Assembly (NCBI RefSeq): GCF_041276405.1
Contig: NZ_JBGGGT010000002.1
Coordinates: forward strand, 905,001-969,000
Direction of reading: 5' to 3'
Origin: Microvirga sp. TS319
GTDB taxonomy: Bacteria > Pseudomonadota > Alphaproteobacteria > Rhizobiales > Beijerinckiaceae
Length of the DNA: 64,000 bases
The translations under genes and the position numbers were made by a program. The notes beneath the pieces were generated by a model. That model had not been told where the DNA came from. It saw only the letters and a list, made by a program, of their open reading frames with translations, and searched no databases. Each line of letters starts with the position of its first letter. The stretch's first letter is position 1. Below are positions 9,377-17,674 of the stretch, piece after piece.

Positions 9377-9772
9377 ATGAATGTTCCGTCCGTTACCGCT
9401 ACCGCGATGAGCCAGAAGACGTCGGCGGCCGAGAAGTCGTCGACTGTCAGCTATGACAATTTCCTCCGCCTTCTGCTGACCCAGATGAAGAACCAGGATC
9501 CCACGGATCCAATGAAGTCGACGGAGTATATGGCGCAGCTGGCGACATTCTCCCAGGTCGAGCAGGCGGTGAAAAGCAACGAGAAGCTCGATGCCTTGCT
9601 GTCGTCCTTTACGCTTTCCCAGGCTGACAGCGTCATCGGCCGAACGGTGACGTCCGCAGACGGCAAGGTGTCCGGCGAGGTTACCGCCGTCAGAATTACC
9701 AGTCAGGGGCTGCTCGCCACCCTCTCGACCGGTTACGAAATGCTGCTCGGGCAGGGTATCGTGGTCAGCTGA
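9377..9772 (+). CDS. flgD: Flagellar hook-assembly scaffold FlgD
   Basis: FlgD caps the growing hook and is exported by the type III apparatus. At 131 residues it is a short rhizobial form that contains the conserved N-terminal block (FLRLLLTQMKNQDPTDPMKSTEYMAQLATFSQVEQ, seen around residues 27-61) and a following short beta region (VIGRTVTSADGKVSGEVTAV). The C-terminal FnIII/tudor-like extension of enteric FlgD is absent. It lies between flbT and fliQ. Confidence 0.92.
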   Translation: MNVPSVTATAMSQKTSAAEKSSTVSYDNFLRLLLTQMKNQDPTDPMKSTEYMAQLATFSQVEQAVKSNEKLDALLSSFTLSQADSVIGRTVTSADGKVSGEVTAVRITSQGLLATLSTGYEMLLGQGIVVS

Positions 9773-9774
9773 CG

Positions 9775-10041
9775 ATGAACGAGATCGATGCCCTGGAACT
9801 GGTCCGGGCCGCCATTTGGACTGTCATCGTCGGCTCCGGGCCGGCCGTTTTGGCTGCCATGATCATCGGTGTCGTGATTGCGCTCATCCAGGCGCTCACC
9901 CAAATTCAGGAGGTGACCCTCACGTTCATCCCGAAGATCATCGCGATCCTCGTCATCGCGCTTCTAACCGGCTCTTTCGTCGGCTCGCAGATCTATGCTT
10001 TTACCGAGCTCGTCTACGGAAGGATTGTTACGGGGTTCTAG
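9775..10041 (+). CDS. fliQ: Flagellar export gate protein FliQ
   Basis: FliQ is a small inner-membrane subunit of the flagellar type III export gate. The 88-residue protein has two transmembrane helices (about residues 14-40 and 52-75) and the typical segment AALIQALTQIQEVTLTFIPKI in the connecting loop. It starts 3 bp after the flgD stop. The next gene flhA is separated by a 285-bp gap that contains a repeat element, so fliQ may end one transcript segment. Confidence 0.94.
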   Translation: MNEIDALELVRAAIWTVIVGSGPAVLAAMIIGVVIALIQALTQIQEVTLTFIPKIIAILVIALLTGSFVGSQIYAFTELVYGRIVTGF

Positions 10042-10205
10042 CGCATCGCGCGAGAAAGTGGCCCCGGTTTTTCGCAAGAACGATGCGCTGCTCTAAAGGA
10101 GCGTCGGACGCAGAATTGGGAACCGGTTTTGCGTGGAAAGATACATAAAAACATAAACTGACAGGATCGGATGTGGGTTCGATGTCACGCCTGATGCGGT
10201 AAAGC
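10042..10205. repeat. Palindromic intergenic repeat, copy 1 (fliQ-flhA gap)
   Basis: The first half is an inverted pair beginning GCGCATCG and ending CGATGCGC, enclosing the GTGGCCCCGG/CCGGTTTT-type core seen in the other copies. The second half (from about 10095) closely matches the second half of the copy at 20304-20416, including GGGAACCGGTTTTGCGTG and a GATCGGATGTGGGTT-type stretch. The remainder of the gap to 10326 holds no gene I can support. Confidence 0.7.
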
Positions 10206-10326
10206 CTGACCTCTGGCGGTACCCTTCGAGGAAGAGGTGCTATCCTGGTCAATGGCACGCGACCTTCGCGCAAGCCTCATGGGGCATGTGTCAGACATAC
10301 GGTTGGCTTACCGAATGGAAAGACAC

Positions 10327-12402
10327 ATGGCGTCAAGCGAAACGATGGCGAAGGACCGCGGCCGGGATGTGATGTTCGCCGCCGGCGTTGTCGTCATCCT
10401 GGCAATCTTGTTTCTTCCGATCCCGCCGCTGGTCATCGATATGGGGCTGGCGTTCTCCATAGCCCTTTCGGTCCTCATCCTGATGGTTGCGCTATGGATC
10501 CAGAAGCCTCTTGAGTTCTCCGCGTTCCCGACGGTCCTTCTGATCGCCACTCTTCTTCGGCTTGCTCTCAGTATTGCCTCGACACGCCTCATCCTGTCCC
10601 ACGGCCATCAGGGCGTCGATGCCGCAGGCCACGTGATCAGCGGGTTCTCCCGTTTTGTCATGAGCGGCGACTTTGTCATCGGCATTGTCGTCTTCATCAT
10701 CCTGATCACCGTCAACTTCCTGGTGATCACCAAGGGCGCGACCCGAATCGCAGAGGTCGGAGCCCGCTTTACCCTCGACGCCATCCCCGGAAAGCAGATG
10801 GCCATCGATGCCGACCTTTCCGCGGGCCTGATCGACGAAAAAGAGGCCCAGAGAAGGCGCCGTGAGCTCGAGGAGGAGAGCGCATTCTTCGGTTCCATGG
10901 ACGGCGCCTCGAAGTTCGTTCGCGGCGAGGCAGTCGCAAGCCTGATTACAATCGCCGTCAATATCTTCGGCGGCATCATTATCGGGGTGACGCGACATGG
11001 CCTTCCGCTGTCGAAGGCGGCGGATGTCTTCACTCAGCTGTCGGTTGGCGACGGCCTCGTCAGCCAGATTCCGGCCCTTGTCGTCTCTCTTGCGGCGGGT
11101 CTCCTCGTTTCCAAGGGAGGCACCCGCGGTCAAGCCCAGAAGGCGGTCCTGGACCAGCTGGGAGCCTATCCGCGCGCATTGATGGTCGCGTCGGGGATGA
11201 TGTTCATCTTCGCCGTCGTCCCCGGCTTGCCGATGTTGCCGTTCCTCGCGCTGGGAGGCTTCATGGGTTTCGTGGCCTATAGCATCCCGCGGCATCGCGC
11301 GGAGAATGAGGCCCGCGAGAAAATGATTCAGGAGCAGGAGCAGCAGAGCAAGCTCATCGAAGCGAGCGATACCGTCAAGGAGACGCTGAAAATTGCCGAG
11401 GTGGAGCTTTGCCTTGGCAAGCACCTCTCTTCCTTCCTTGCGAGCTCTCATGGCGATCTGGCTCATCGCGTGAAGAAGATGCGCAAAAAGTTCGCTCAGG
11501 ATTTCGGATTCGTTCTCCCGGAGGTCAAGCTTTCGGACAGCTTTATGATTCCGGCGAAAAGCTACCAGATCAAGATCCATGGTACGGTTATCGCTACCCA
11601 TGAGATTCGCCCGGGCGATCTCCTTGTGGTGCTGGGCGACGGTCCTGTTCCAGATATTCCGGGAGACGAGGTTCGCGAACCGGCTTTCGGCATGCGGGCG
11701 CTCTGGGTGTCGGACGCCTATGCGGGCGAAATCAAGCGCCAGGGGTTCACGGCGGTGGATGGGGCCTCTGTGCTTCTGACCCATCTCAGCGAGGTCATTC
11801 GCAACAACTTGCCGCAGCTGCTCTCATACAAGGACGTCCGAAACCTCCTGGACGGGCTCGAGCCTGAATACAAGCGCCTGCTTGACGATATCTGCCCCTC
11901 ACAGATTTCGTACTCGGGTCTTCAGGCCGTTCTGAAGCTGTTGCTGTCCGAACGCGTCTCCGTCCGGAACCTGGGGCTCATTCTGGAAGCGATCGCTGAG
12001 GTTGCCCCTCATGCGCGCCGGGCGGAGCAGCTTGTCGAGCATGTGCGCATGCGGATGGCGCAGCAAATATGCGGTGACCTGGCGGAAGGCGGAGCGCTCA
12101 ATGTTCTCCGGCTTGGAAACAAATGGGACATTGCCTTTCATCAGAGCCTGAAACGTGACGCCAAGGGCGACGTGGTCGAGTTCGATATCGATCCACGCCT
12201 CGTGGAGCAGTTTGGCGCGGAGGCGTCGGAGGCCATCAAGGTCCGCATGGGGCAGGTCAAGAACTTCGCCATCGTGACGGCTCCGGATGCGCGCCCCTAT
12301 GTCCGAATGATCATTGAGCGAATGTTCTCGTCTTTGCCGGTTCTCTCTCACCTTGAGATCGCGCGCGGAATCGAGGTCAACTCGCTTGGTACGGTCGCGT
12401 GA
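10327..12402 (+). CDS. flhA: Flagellar export gate protein FlhA
   Basis: FlhA is the large export-gate subunit that receives chaperone-substrate complexes. From ATG 10327 it has 691 residues: eight N-terminal transmembrane helices (about residues 10-330), the conserved FHIPEP-type cytoplasmic loop ([20 protein letters not shown], with [19 protein letters not shown]), and a C-terminal cytoplasmic domain with the [13 protein letters not shown] and [10 protein letters not shown] motifs. The reading frame is open from 10237, but the family begins close to residue 31 of that longer frame. The stop overlaps the fliR start (GTGA). Confidence 0.95.
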   Translation: MASSETMAKDRGRDVMFAAGVVVILAILFLPIPPLVIDMGLAFSIALSVLILMVALWIQKPLEFSAFPTVLLIATLLRLALSIASTRLILSHGHQGVDAAGHVISGFSRFVMSGDFVIGIVVFIILITVNFLVITKGATRIAEVGARFTLDAIPGKQMAIDADLSAGLIDEKEAQRRRRELEEESAFFGSMDGASKFVRGEAVASLITIAVNIFGGIIIGVTRHGLPLSKAADVFTQLSVGDGLVSQIPALVVSLAAGLLVSKGGTRGQAQKAVLDQLGAYPRALMVASGMMFIFAVVPGLPMLPFLALGGFMGFVAYSIPRHRAENEAREKMIQEQEQQSKLIEASDTVKETLKIAEVELCLGKHLSSFLASSHGDLAHRVKKMRKKFAQDFGFVLPEVKLSDSFMIPAKSYQIKIHGTVIATHEIRPGDLLVVLGDGPVPDIPGDEVREPAFGMRALWVSDAYAGEIKRQGFTAVDGASVLLTHLSEVIRNNLPQLLSYKDVRNLLDGLEPEYKRLLDDICPSQISYSGLQAVLKLLLSERVSVRNLGLILEAIAEVAPHARRAEQLVEHVRMRMAQQICGDLAEGGALNVLRLGNKWDIAFHQSLKRDAKGDVVEFDIDPRLVEQFGAEASEAIKVRMGQVKNFAIVTAPDARPYVRMIIERMFSSLPVLSHLEIARGIEVNSLGTVA

Positions 12403-13151
12403 CGGCGATCACGACGGCAACCTTGCTGGGGATCTTCCTGATCTTCTGCCGCATCGGCGGGTGCATGCTGATTGCGCCAGCGCTCTCGAGCGCAAGGATA
12501 CCGCCGCAGATCCGCCTCTTCCTGGCATTGACCGTCAGCCTTGCTCTTTCGCCTGTTCTGCTGGATCAGATCGGCACAGGCATTGCAGGACAACCTCCCG
12601 CCGTCGTACTCGGTTGGATCGCATCCGAACTCCTGGTTGGCCTGCTGATCGGGCTTTTGGCGAGAGTGTACTTTTTCGCGCTTCAGACGATGCTGGGTGC
12701 AGTCGCCATGGCACTGAGCTATGGCGGCATGCCAGGAACACCGATCGATGAAGCCGAGCCGCTTCCTGCGATCAGCTCTCTCATCATGATGGTGGCGACG
12801 GCAGCAATCTTCCTGTCGGATCTTCACTGGGAACTGTTCAGGGGATTGATCGCCTCGTACTCGAGGATGCCCGCCGGGCAGGGGATTGGCTTTCAATCGT
12901 CCCTGACGGAGATCGTGGATCAGGTCACGGCCGCCTTCGTCGTCTCGCTCAGGATCAGCAGTCCGTTCCTGGTTTACTCCGTGATCGTCAATCTCGTGGC
13001 GGGGCTCACCAACAAGCTGACGCCTCAGATTCCCGTCTTCTTCATCGCCACACCCTTCGTCATGTTTGGAGGGCTGTTCGTCATGTACTTTGCCGCTCAT
13101 GATTATGTGCTGCTCTTCATTGGAGCTTTTTCCTCATGGCTGAGAGGATGA
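12399..13151 (+). CDS. fliR: Flagellar export gate protein FliR
   Basis: FliR forms the export-gate core with FliP and FliQ. The 250-residue protein has about six hydrophobic helices and a conserved segment ([30 protein letters not shown]). It starts with GTG at 12399, overlapping the flhA stop by 4 bp, so translation is probably coupled. Six bp separate it from the next small gene, indicating one operon. Confidence 0.93.
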   Translation: MTAITTATLLGIFLIFCRIGGCMLIAPALSSARIPPQIRLFLALTVSLALSPVLLDQIGTGIAGQPPAVVLGWIASELLVGLLIGLLARVYFFALQTMLGAVAMALSYGGMPGTPIDEAEPLPAISSLIMMVATAAIFLSDLHWELFRGLIASYSRMPAGQGIGFQSSLTEIVDQVTAAFVVSLRISSPFLVYSVIVNLVAGLTNKLTPQIPVFFIATPFVMFGGLFVMYFAAHDYVLLFIGAFSSWLRG

Positions 13152-13157
13152 TCGTCC

Positions 13158-13556
13158 ATGAAACAGAGACTGAAAAAAATCGACAGGCTGATCAAGGTTC
13201 AGCAGCACCTTCATAAGAAGGCCGAGCTTGATCTGGTTTCGCTGCAACGCAAGGAGGGTGAGCTGAAGGCGGCTCAGGAAGACCTTCTTCAGACGATGGG
13301 CGAATCCGATGCGCTTCATGGTCTTTTTGTCGATGTTCTTGCGAAGCGACTGAAGGATTTGTCATTGGAGGAGATCCGCACGCAGGCAGAGATCGTCGGG
13401 CAGAAGTCCCTGACCGTCGAAAGGGCGCTGCAGGTCAAGCGCAGCGAGAAAATGCATTCTCGCCTGAAGGGGGACATCCGCCACATGCAGGAAAAGGCGG
13501 AGCTTGCCGAGATTCTCGAAGGTATGGCTCGGAAAGAACACACAAGCCTCCCGTAA
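13158..13556 (+). CDS. Coiled-coil protein of the flagellar operon, FliJ-like
   Basis: A 132-residue, highly charged, almost wholly helical protein (heptads such as LKKIDRLIKVQQHLHKKAEL and EKMHSRLKGDIRHMQEKAEL) with no membrane or catalytic motif. It lies 6 bp after fliR and before a rod-binding protein gene, so a role in flagellar export or assembly is likely. Size and composition resemble FliJ-type export cofactors, yet a better FliJ candidate is encoded next to ctrA (39587-39991). It may be a second FliJ-like or chaperone protein; the function is not established from sequence. Confidence 0.65.
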   Translation: MKQRLKKIDRLIKVQQHLHKKAELDLVSLQRKEGELKAAQEDLLQTMGESDALHGLFVDVLAKRLKDLSLEEIRTQAEIVGQKSLTVERALQVKRSEKMHSRLKGDIRHMQEKAELAEILEGMARKEHTSLP

Positions 13557-13602
13557 GCCTCAGGCATTAGAATTCCCTCGCAGTGAATACGAGGAACTCG
13601 GA

Positions 13603-14037
13603 ATGGCGATCAGCCCACCGACCGACATCATCAGCGAGGTTGCCAGGGCGGCAGACCCGGCGCGATATCAGGCGGCCACGCAGAGCCTGCTTCAGGGACA
13701 GGCTCCGGTGAACGGCGCCAGCTTCGAGGATACGGTTCGTGCCGTGGCAGCTCGGCCGCTGGGTGTGGGGGCCGATATCTATCAGATGCGGAATTCCTTG
13801 CGAAACGACGCAGAATCGGCCGCGGCCGAGAAGTCGCGGAAGACCAGTCAGGAGTTCGAGGCATTCATCCTTCAGACTTTCGTCGAGTCGATGCTCCCGA
13901 AGGATGCCGAGAATACCTATGGCAAAGGAAGTGCCGGATCTGTCTGGAGATCAATGCTGGCGGAGCAGATCGGTGTACAGGTCGCAAAAGCCGGCGGAAT
14001 TGGGATTGCAAAGCACATTCTAGACGGGAAGAGATAA
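13603..14037 (+). CDS. Rod-binding protein (FlgJ N-terminal domain only)
   Basis: A 144-residue protein whose C-terminal half contains the rod-binding domain of FlgJ (KTSQEFEAFILQTFVESMLP, TYGKGSAGSVWRSMLAEQIG). The muramidase domain of enteric FlgJ is absent, as usual in alphaproteobacteria, where a separate enzyme does that job. ATG 13603 is preceded by GAGGA at 13591 and was preferred to the longer frame from 13504, which would overlap the previous gene by 53 bp. Expected function: cap or scaffold for periplasmic rod assembly. Confidence 0.85.
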   Translation: MAISPPTDIISEVARAADPARYQAATQSLLQGQAPVNGASFEDTVRAVAARPLGVGADIYQMRNSLRNDAESAAAEKSRKTSQEFEAFILQTFVESMLPKDAENTYGKGSAGSVWRSMLAEQIGVQVAKAGGIGIAKHILDGKR

Positions 14038-14047
14038 GGAGTTTCCG

Positions 14048-14392
14048 ATGCTGACGAAATCGCTGGATCGCCTCGAAGAGACGCTCGATCTCGAAACGAC
14101 AGCTCTGCTGTCGCGGGACCTGAACAACCTTGACGAGTTCAATCGCCGGAAGAGCCAAAGTCTTCTTGAAATCAGCCGAATGGCGCGCTCGGTCGAGGCC
14201 ACTTCGATGGACGATCTCTCGGTCAAGAGGCTCGAGAGGCTCAAGATGAAACTTGAGAAAAATCAGGAGATTCTCGAGCGCCATATGCGGGCCATGCAGG
14301 AAATCTCCGCGGTCATTTCCGGTGCTATCCAGGCCGCTGAGTCGGATAGCACATACTCGGCCGACGTGATGCGCGGAGGGTATGGGGCATGA
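14048..14392 (+). CDS. FlgN-like flagellar export chaperone candidate
   Basis: A 114-residue all-helical protein (LDRLEETLDLETTALLSRDL... LKMKLEKNQEILERHMRAMQ ... ISGAIQAAES). The pattern of a long N-terminal helix, a central NL-EF-RRKSQ-like turn, and a C-terminal K-NQ-IL-RHM-A helix followed by an IQAAES-type end resembles FlgN, the chaperone for FlgK and FlgL. Gene position inside the flagellar operon supports this; the primary-sequence match is weak. It overlaps the next gene by 4 bp (ATGA). Confidence 0.6.
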   Translation: MLTKSLDRLEETLDLETTALLSRDLNNLDEFNRRKSQSLLEISRMARSVEATSMDDLSVKRLERLKMKLEKNQEILERHMRAMQEISAVISGAIQAAESDSTYSADVMRGGYGA

Positions 14393-14838
14393 TCAAAAAC
14401 GTCATAGCCGGATTCTGGGTTTGCGCGGTCACGCTTGGCTCGTGCTATGCGGCTGTGACGTGGATGGTCGGCCGTTCCCCGACCGAGGAGCAGTCGCATT
14501 ACGAGGGACTGCAGTACAAAAAGATCCCGTCGATCAACATTCCCATTATCGCCGATGGGGCGGTGCAGGGCTATGTTGTCGCGAATTTCGTTTTCACTGC
14601 GGATTCGAGGACGTTGCGAGAGATATCCGTTCCTCCCGAGTCATTCATACAGGACGAAGTATTCCGCTACATCTACTCGGACGAGACGCTCGATTTCAGA
14701 AAATTGTCCCGGTACAACGTGAACGGGATGATCGGCAATATCAGGGAAAGAATTAACAAGCGCCTCGGGGCCGAGATCGTCAAAGAGATCCTGATCGAGA
14801 ATTTCAACTTTATCAGTAAATCGGACATTCGATCCTGA
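14389..14838 (+). CDS. Membrane-anchored protein of the flagellar operon, possibly FliL-like fold
   Basis: A 149-residue protein with one N-terminal membrane helix or uncleaved signal (about residues 5-26) and a periplasmic domain. The domain has an IPIIADGAVQGYVVANFVFT strand region, a DEVFRYIYSDETLDF stretch, and a C-terminal INKRLGAEIVKEILIENFNF strand. This order resembles the FliL periplasmic domain, in which a final V-VLI-NF strand is typical, but identity is low and the call is tentative. The start overlaps the preceding FlgN-like gene by 4 bp. Confidence 0.55.
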   Translation: MIKNVIAGFWVCAVTLGSCYAAVTWMVGRSPTEEQSHYEGLQYKKIPSINIPIIADGAVQGYVVANFVFTADSRTLREISVPPESFIQDEVFRYIYSDETLDFRKLSRYNVNGMIGNIRERINKRLGAEIVKEILIENFNFISKSDIRS

Positions 14839-14893
14839 TCTTTGGCTCTTTGGTGGCCCGGCCATCTCGTGTGTTTACTAGGAACTTTCTTCT

Positions 14894-15277
14894 ATGACAT
14901 ATTGCCTGATCGTGGATGACTCCCGCACCATACGAAAGGTGTCACGGGAGATCCTTGCAAGCCTATCGTTCGAGGTTGCCGAAGCGGAGAACGGCGAGGC
15001 CGGGCTTGCGGCATGCGAGGAACGAATGCCGGATGTCATCCTTCTCGACTGGAACATGCCGGTCATGGATGGCTACAGCTTCCTCAAAGCGCTCAGAATG
15101 CACCCGGGCGGCACAACTCCCAGGGTCGTTTTCTGCACGACAGAGAACGATATGGACCATATCACCCGAGCCTTGGAGGCCGGAGCGGACGAATACATCA
15201 TGAAGCCGTTCGACAAGGCCATTCTGGAAGCAAAATTCCAGGAACTGGGGCTCATCACCCATACTTCCCCGGTCTAA
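14894..15277 (+). CDS. cheY: Single-domain chemotaxis response regulator CheY
   Basis: CheY carries the chemotaxis phosphorelay signal to FliM. The 127-residue protein is a lone receiver domain: DD near residues 8-9 (IVDDSRTIR), phosphoacceptor Asp in VILLDWNMPVMDGYS (about residue 53), Thr in FCTTEND and Lys in EYIMKPFD. AGGAAC lies 9 bp upstream of the ATG. It is followed 4 bp later by cheB and then cheR. cheA, cheW and receptors are not in the window, so they must be encoded elsewhere. Confidence 0.9.
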   Translation: MTYCLIVDDSRTIRKVSREILASLSFEVAEAENGEAGLAACEERMPDVILLDWNMPVMDGYSFLKALRMHPGGTTPRVVFCTTENDMDHITRALEAGADEYIMKPFDKAILEAKFQELGLITHTSPV

Positions 15278-15281
15278 GGCG

Positions 15282-16400
15282 ATGGCATTGAAACCGCTCC
15301 CCGCAACGAGCGCCAGCGTGTCGGAACCGATTCGGGTCTTGGTTGTCGATGACAGCGCCGTCATCCGCGGCATGATTGCCCGATGGGTTGGCGAAGCGGG
15401 CGGCTTTGAGGTCGTCTGTACGGCTTCCAATGGGCGAATGGCTGTCGATATGGTTGAGCGTCACAAGCCGGAGATCGTTCTTCTCGATATCGAGATGCCC
15501 GAGGTCGACGGGTTGGCCGCGCTTCCGCTGATCATGAGAGCGCATCCCGCCAGCAAGGTGATCGTGATCTCGACTCTGACAAAGCGGAACGCGCAGATAT
15601 CGCTGAAGTGCCTGTCCCTAGGGGCTGCCGATTACCTGGCAAAGCCGGAGAGCGCGCGCAGTGCCGATGCGGCTATGGTGTTCCGGCGGGAGCTGCTGGA
15701 GAAACTGCGCGCATTGGGCGTGACAAAGCGTCGGCAGGTGCGGTCGGCGCCTGCGGCATCCTCGGTCGCCGCTCCGATCCTGCAAGCCGCGTCAGTGCCG
15801 AGATCGGGTAGCGCACGACCTCAATGCGTTCTCATCGGCTCGTCCACCGGCGGACCCAGGGCCGTCGAGCGGGTCCTGCAGGATTTCAAGCCCTCGCTTA
15901 TGGACATTCCCGTGCTGATCGTCCAGCACATGCCGGCCATGTTCACCGCGGTCTTCGCCGAACATCTCCAGGCGTTACTTGGAGTTCCCTGTCGGGAGCC
16001 GGCGGATGGCGAGGCCATTCGGGCCGGTACGATCTTCATCGCACCCGGAGGGCGTCATATGGGCGTGACCATGACAGGAGGAAAGCCCTCCATTCGCCTC
16101 AGCGACGGTCCGCCTGAAAATTTCTGCCGTCCAGCCGTGGATGTCCTGTTCCGGGAGGCAGCATCGGTCTTTGGCGCTGCAGCTGTTGCCGTGGTGCTGA
16201 CGGGCATGGGTTCCGATGGAACGAACGGTGCCCGCCATCTGCTCAAAGTCGGTGCGACGGTCATCGCACAGGATGAGGCCAGCAGTATCGTTTGGGGAAT
16301 GCCGGGAAGCGTGGTGAAGGCCGGGCTGGCTCACGACATCCTGCCCCTGGACGCCATCGGTCGCTCAATGAAGGGTCTTATCGCAGGAAATACACGATGA
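15282..16400 (+). CDS. cheB: Chemotaxis protein-glutamate methylesterase CheB
   Basis: CheB removes methyl groups from chemoreceptors during adaptation. The 372-residue protein has an N-terminal receiver domain (VLVVDDSAVIR, phosphoacceptor in IVLLDIEMPEVDG) and a C-terminal methylesterase domain with the catalytic triad motifs IGSSTGGP (Ser), VQHMP (His) and TGMGSDG (Asp). The linker is proline/alanine-rich. Its stop overlaps the cheR start (ATGA). Confidence 0.95.
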   Translation: MALKPLPATSASVSEPIRVLVVDDSAVIRGMIARWVGEAGGFEVVCTASNGRMAVDMVERHKPEIVLLDIEMPEVDGLAALPLIMRAHPASKVIVISTLTKRNAQISLKCLSLGAADYLAKPESARSADAAMVFRRELLEKLRALGVTKRRQVRSAPAASSVAAPILQAASVPRSGSARPQCVLIGSSTGGPRAVERVLQDFKPSLMDIPVLIVQHMPAMFTAVFAEHLQALLGVPCREPADGEAIRAGTIFIAPGGRHMGVTMTGGKPSIRLSDGPPENFCRPAVDVLFREAASVFGAAAVAVVLTGMGSDGTNGARHLLKVGATVIAQDEASSIVWGMPGSVVKAGLAHDILPLDAIGRSMKGLIAGNTR

Positions 16401-17251
16401 CTGAATTAGAGTTTGAGGTCCTGCGCGCCTTCCTGAAGACCCGGTCCGGCCTGGCCCTGTCCGTAGACAAGAGATATCTGGTGGAAAGCAGGCTTGCTTC
16501 CGTCTGCACGCGTTTCAAGGTCGAGAGCCTGTCGCGGTTGATCTGGGAGATCAAGTCCGGTCGATCTCCGGCCATTGAGATCGCCGCAATCGAGGCCATG
16601 ACGACGAACGAGACCTTCTTTTTCCGCGACAAGGCCCCGTTCGATCTGTTCCAGGACGTTCTGATCCCGCGCTATCTCAAGGACCGTGCCGCAGGCCGCC
16701 GCCTCAGGATCTGGTGCGCCGCGGCATCGACCGGGCAGGAACCTTATTCTCTTGCCATGCTTCTGAAAGAAGCGTCGGCACGAATGCCGGGCTGGCACGT
16801 CGACATCATCGCAACCGACATCTCGAACGACGTCCTCGAGAGAGCGAGGGCCGGCATCTACAATCAGTTCGAGGTTCAGAGGGGATTGCCGATCCGCCTC
16901 CTTGTGAAGTATTTCACCCAGAAGGGCGAGCAATGGCAGATTGCACCTGAGATCCGCTCGATGGTGGACTTTCGCTACCTGAATCTCATCGAGGATTTCA
17001 GCCGCCTCGGGCAGTTCGATATCGTGTATTGCCGGAACGTGTTGATCTACTTCGACGCTCCGACAAAAGCCCATGTTCTTCGCAGGATCGCGCAGTCCAT
17101 GACGCCCGACGGCAGCTTGGTGCTGGGAGCCTCCGAGACGATCCTCGGGATTACGGATGCCTTGTCGCTCGATCCGGCCTACCGGGGCTTGTACTCGAAA
17201 TCCGCTTCGGCGGGCCCGACCGTCAGGCCGGCCTTGGCAGGCATACGCTAA
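16397..17251 (+). CDS. cheR: Chemotaxis protein methyltransferase CheR
   Basis: CheR methylates chemoreceptor glutamates using S-adenosylmethionine. The 284-residue protein has the N-terminal helical domain (LSVDKRYLVESRL) and a C-terminal SAM-binding domain with TNETFFFRD, LRIWCAAASTGQEPYSLAML, IIATDISNDVLERARAGIYN and FDIVYCRNVLIYFD. I start it at ATG 16397, overlapping the cheB stop, rather than at the upstream in-frame ATG 16292, which lies inside cheB. This ends the cheY-cheB-cheR block; a long gap to flagellin follows. Confidence 0.95.
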   Translation: MTELEFEVLRAFLKTRSGLALSVDKRYLVESRLASVCTRFKVESLSRLIWEIKSGRSPAIEIAAIEAMTTNETFFFRDKAPFDLFQDVLIPRYLKDRAAGRRLRIWCAAASTGQEPYSLAMLLKEASARMPGWHVDIIATDISNDVLERARAGIYNQFEVQRGLPIRLLVKYFTQKGEQWQIAPEIRSMVDFRYLNLIEDFSRLGQFDIVYCRNVLIYFDAPTKAHVLRRIAQSMTPDGSLVLGASETILGITDALSLDPAYRGLYSKSASAGPTVRPALAGIR

Positions 17252-17372
17252 CCGAGAGACGTCGCCGCGTGGGCAGGCGCAGCAGATATCAAAGGTGTTT
17301 TTGCGCCTGATGCAGGGTGCTCGCGCATCCTCATCTTTCGGAGGCCCTTTTGCGCTGCGCCGTTGCTTATGG

Positions 17373-17388
17373 TTAACAAGGACTTAAC
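17373..17388 (+). promoter_or_regulatory. CtrA full binding site (TTAA-N7-TTAAC)
   Basis: TTAA at 17373-17376, seven bases, then TTAAC at 17384-17388: an exact match to the CtrA consensus described in Caulobacter and rhizobia. It is about 290 bp upstream of the flagellin start. ctrA itself is at 38357-39058. Inference: flagellin transcription is under CtrA control, directly or through a nearby promoter. Confidence 0.75.
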
Positions 17389-17529
17389 AGTAAATTTCGA
17401 GGATTCTTCAAAAATCAATATTGACTTCTGCGGTGCGCGTCGGTCATAACTGGTTTCACGAACGCAGGGAGCTCATTTAGACGACCCTGCATCGCGAACG
17501 CACTATGGAGTGCTCCTCTTCTCGGGCAT

Positions 17530-17615
17530 GGCATGATGCCACTCCATTTTACCGGTCGAGCCCGGATACCATGTGAGCAGCGGATCGAGTTTCTCTCGAG
17601 GCATGATGCCACTCC
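17530..17615. repeat. Two direct copies of a 16-bp element with palindromic core before flagellin
   Basis: GGCATGATGCCACTCC occurs at 17530-17545 and again at 17600-17615, exactly 70 bp apart. The core GGCAT-N-ATGCC is a perfect inverted repeat. The position, 60-145 bp upstream of flagellin, suggests a regulator operator pair or RNA hairpins in the leader. The 70-bp period is close to seven helical turns. Confidence 0.7.
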
Positions 17616-17674
17616 GCTGGGTCGGTTAGATCCCGACATTCCCTGAACAATCACATCATTCAAGGAAGAAGCAC

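Larger units (their letters stand above)
17252..17674. promoter_or_regulatory. Long regulatory gap between cheR and flagellin
   Basis: This 423-bp gap contains no open gene I can support. It holds a perfect CtrA box (17373-17388) and two copies of a 16-bp element with a palindromic core (17530-17545 and 17600-17615). AAGGAAGAAG immediately before the flagellin ATG is the likely ribosome-binding site. A long flagellin leader is expected because FlbT acts on it in relatives. Confidence 0.6.

Noticed and set aside
10492..11784. 430-codon open frame on the minus strand opposite flhA
   Set aside because: It is the antisense shadow of a well-conserved gene. High GC at third positions opens the complementary frame; there are no domains and no ribosome site.
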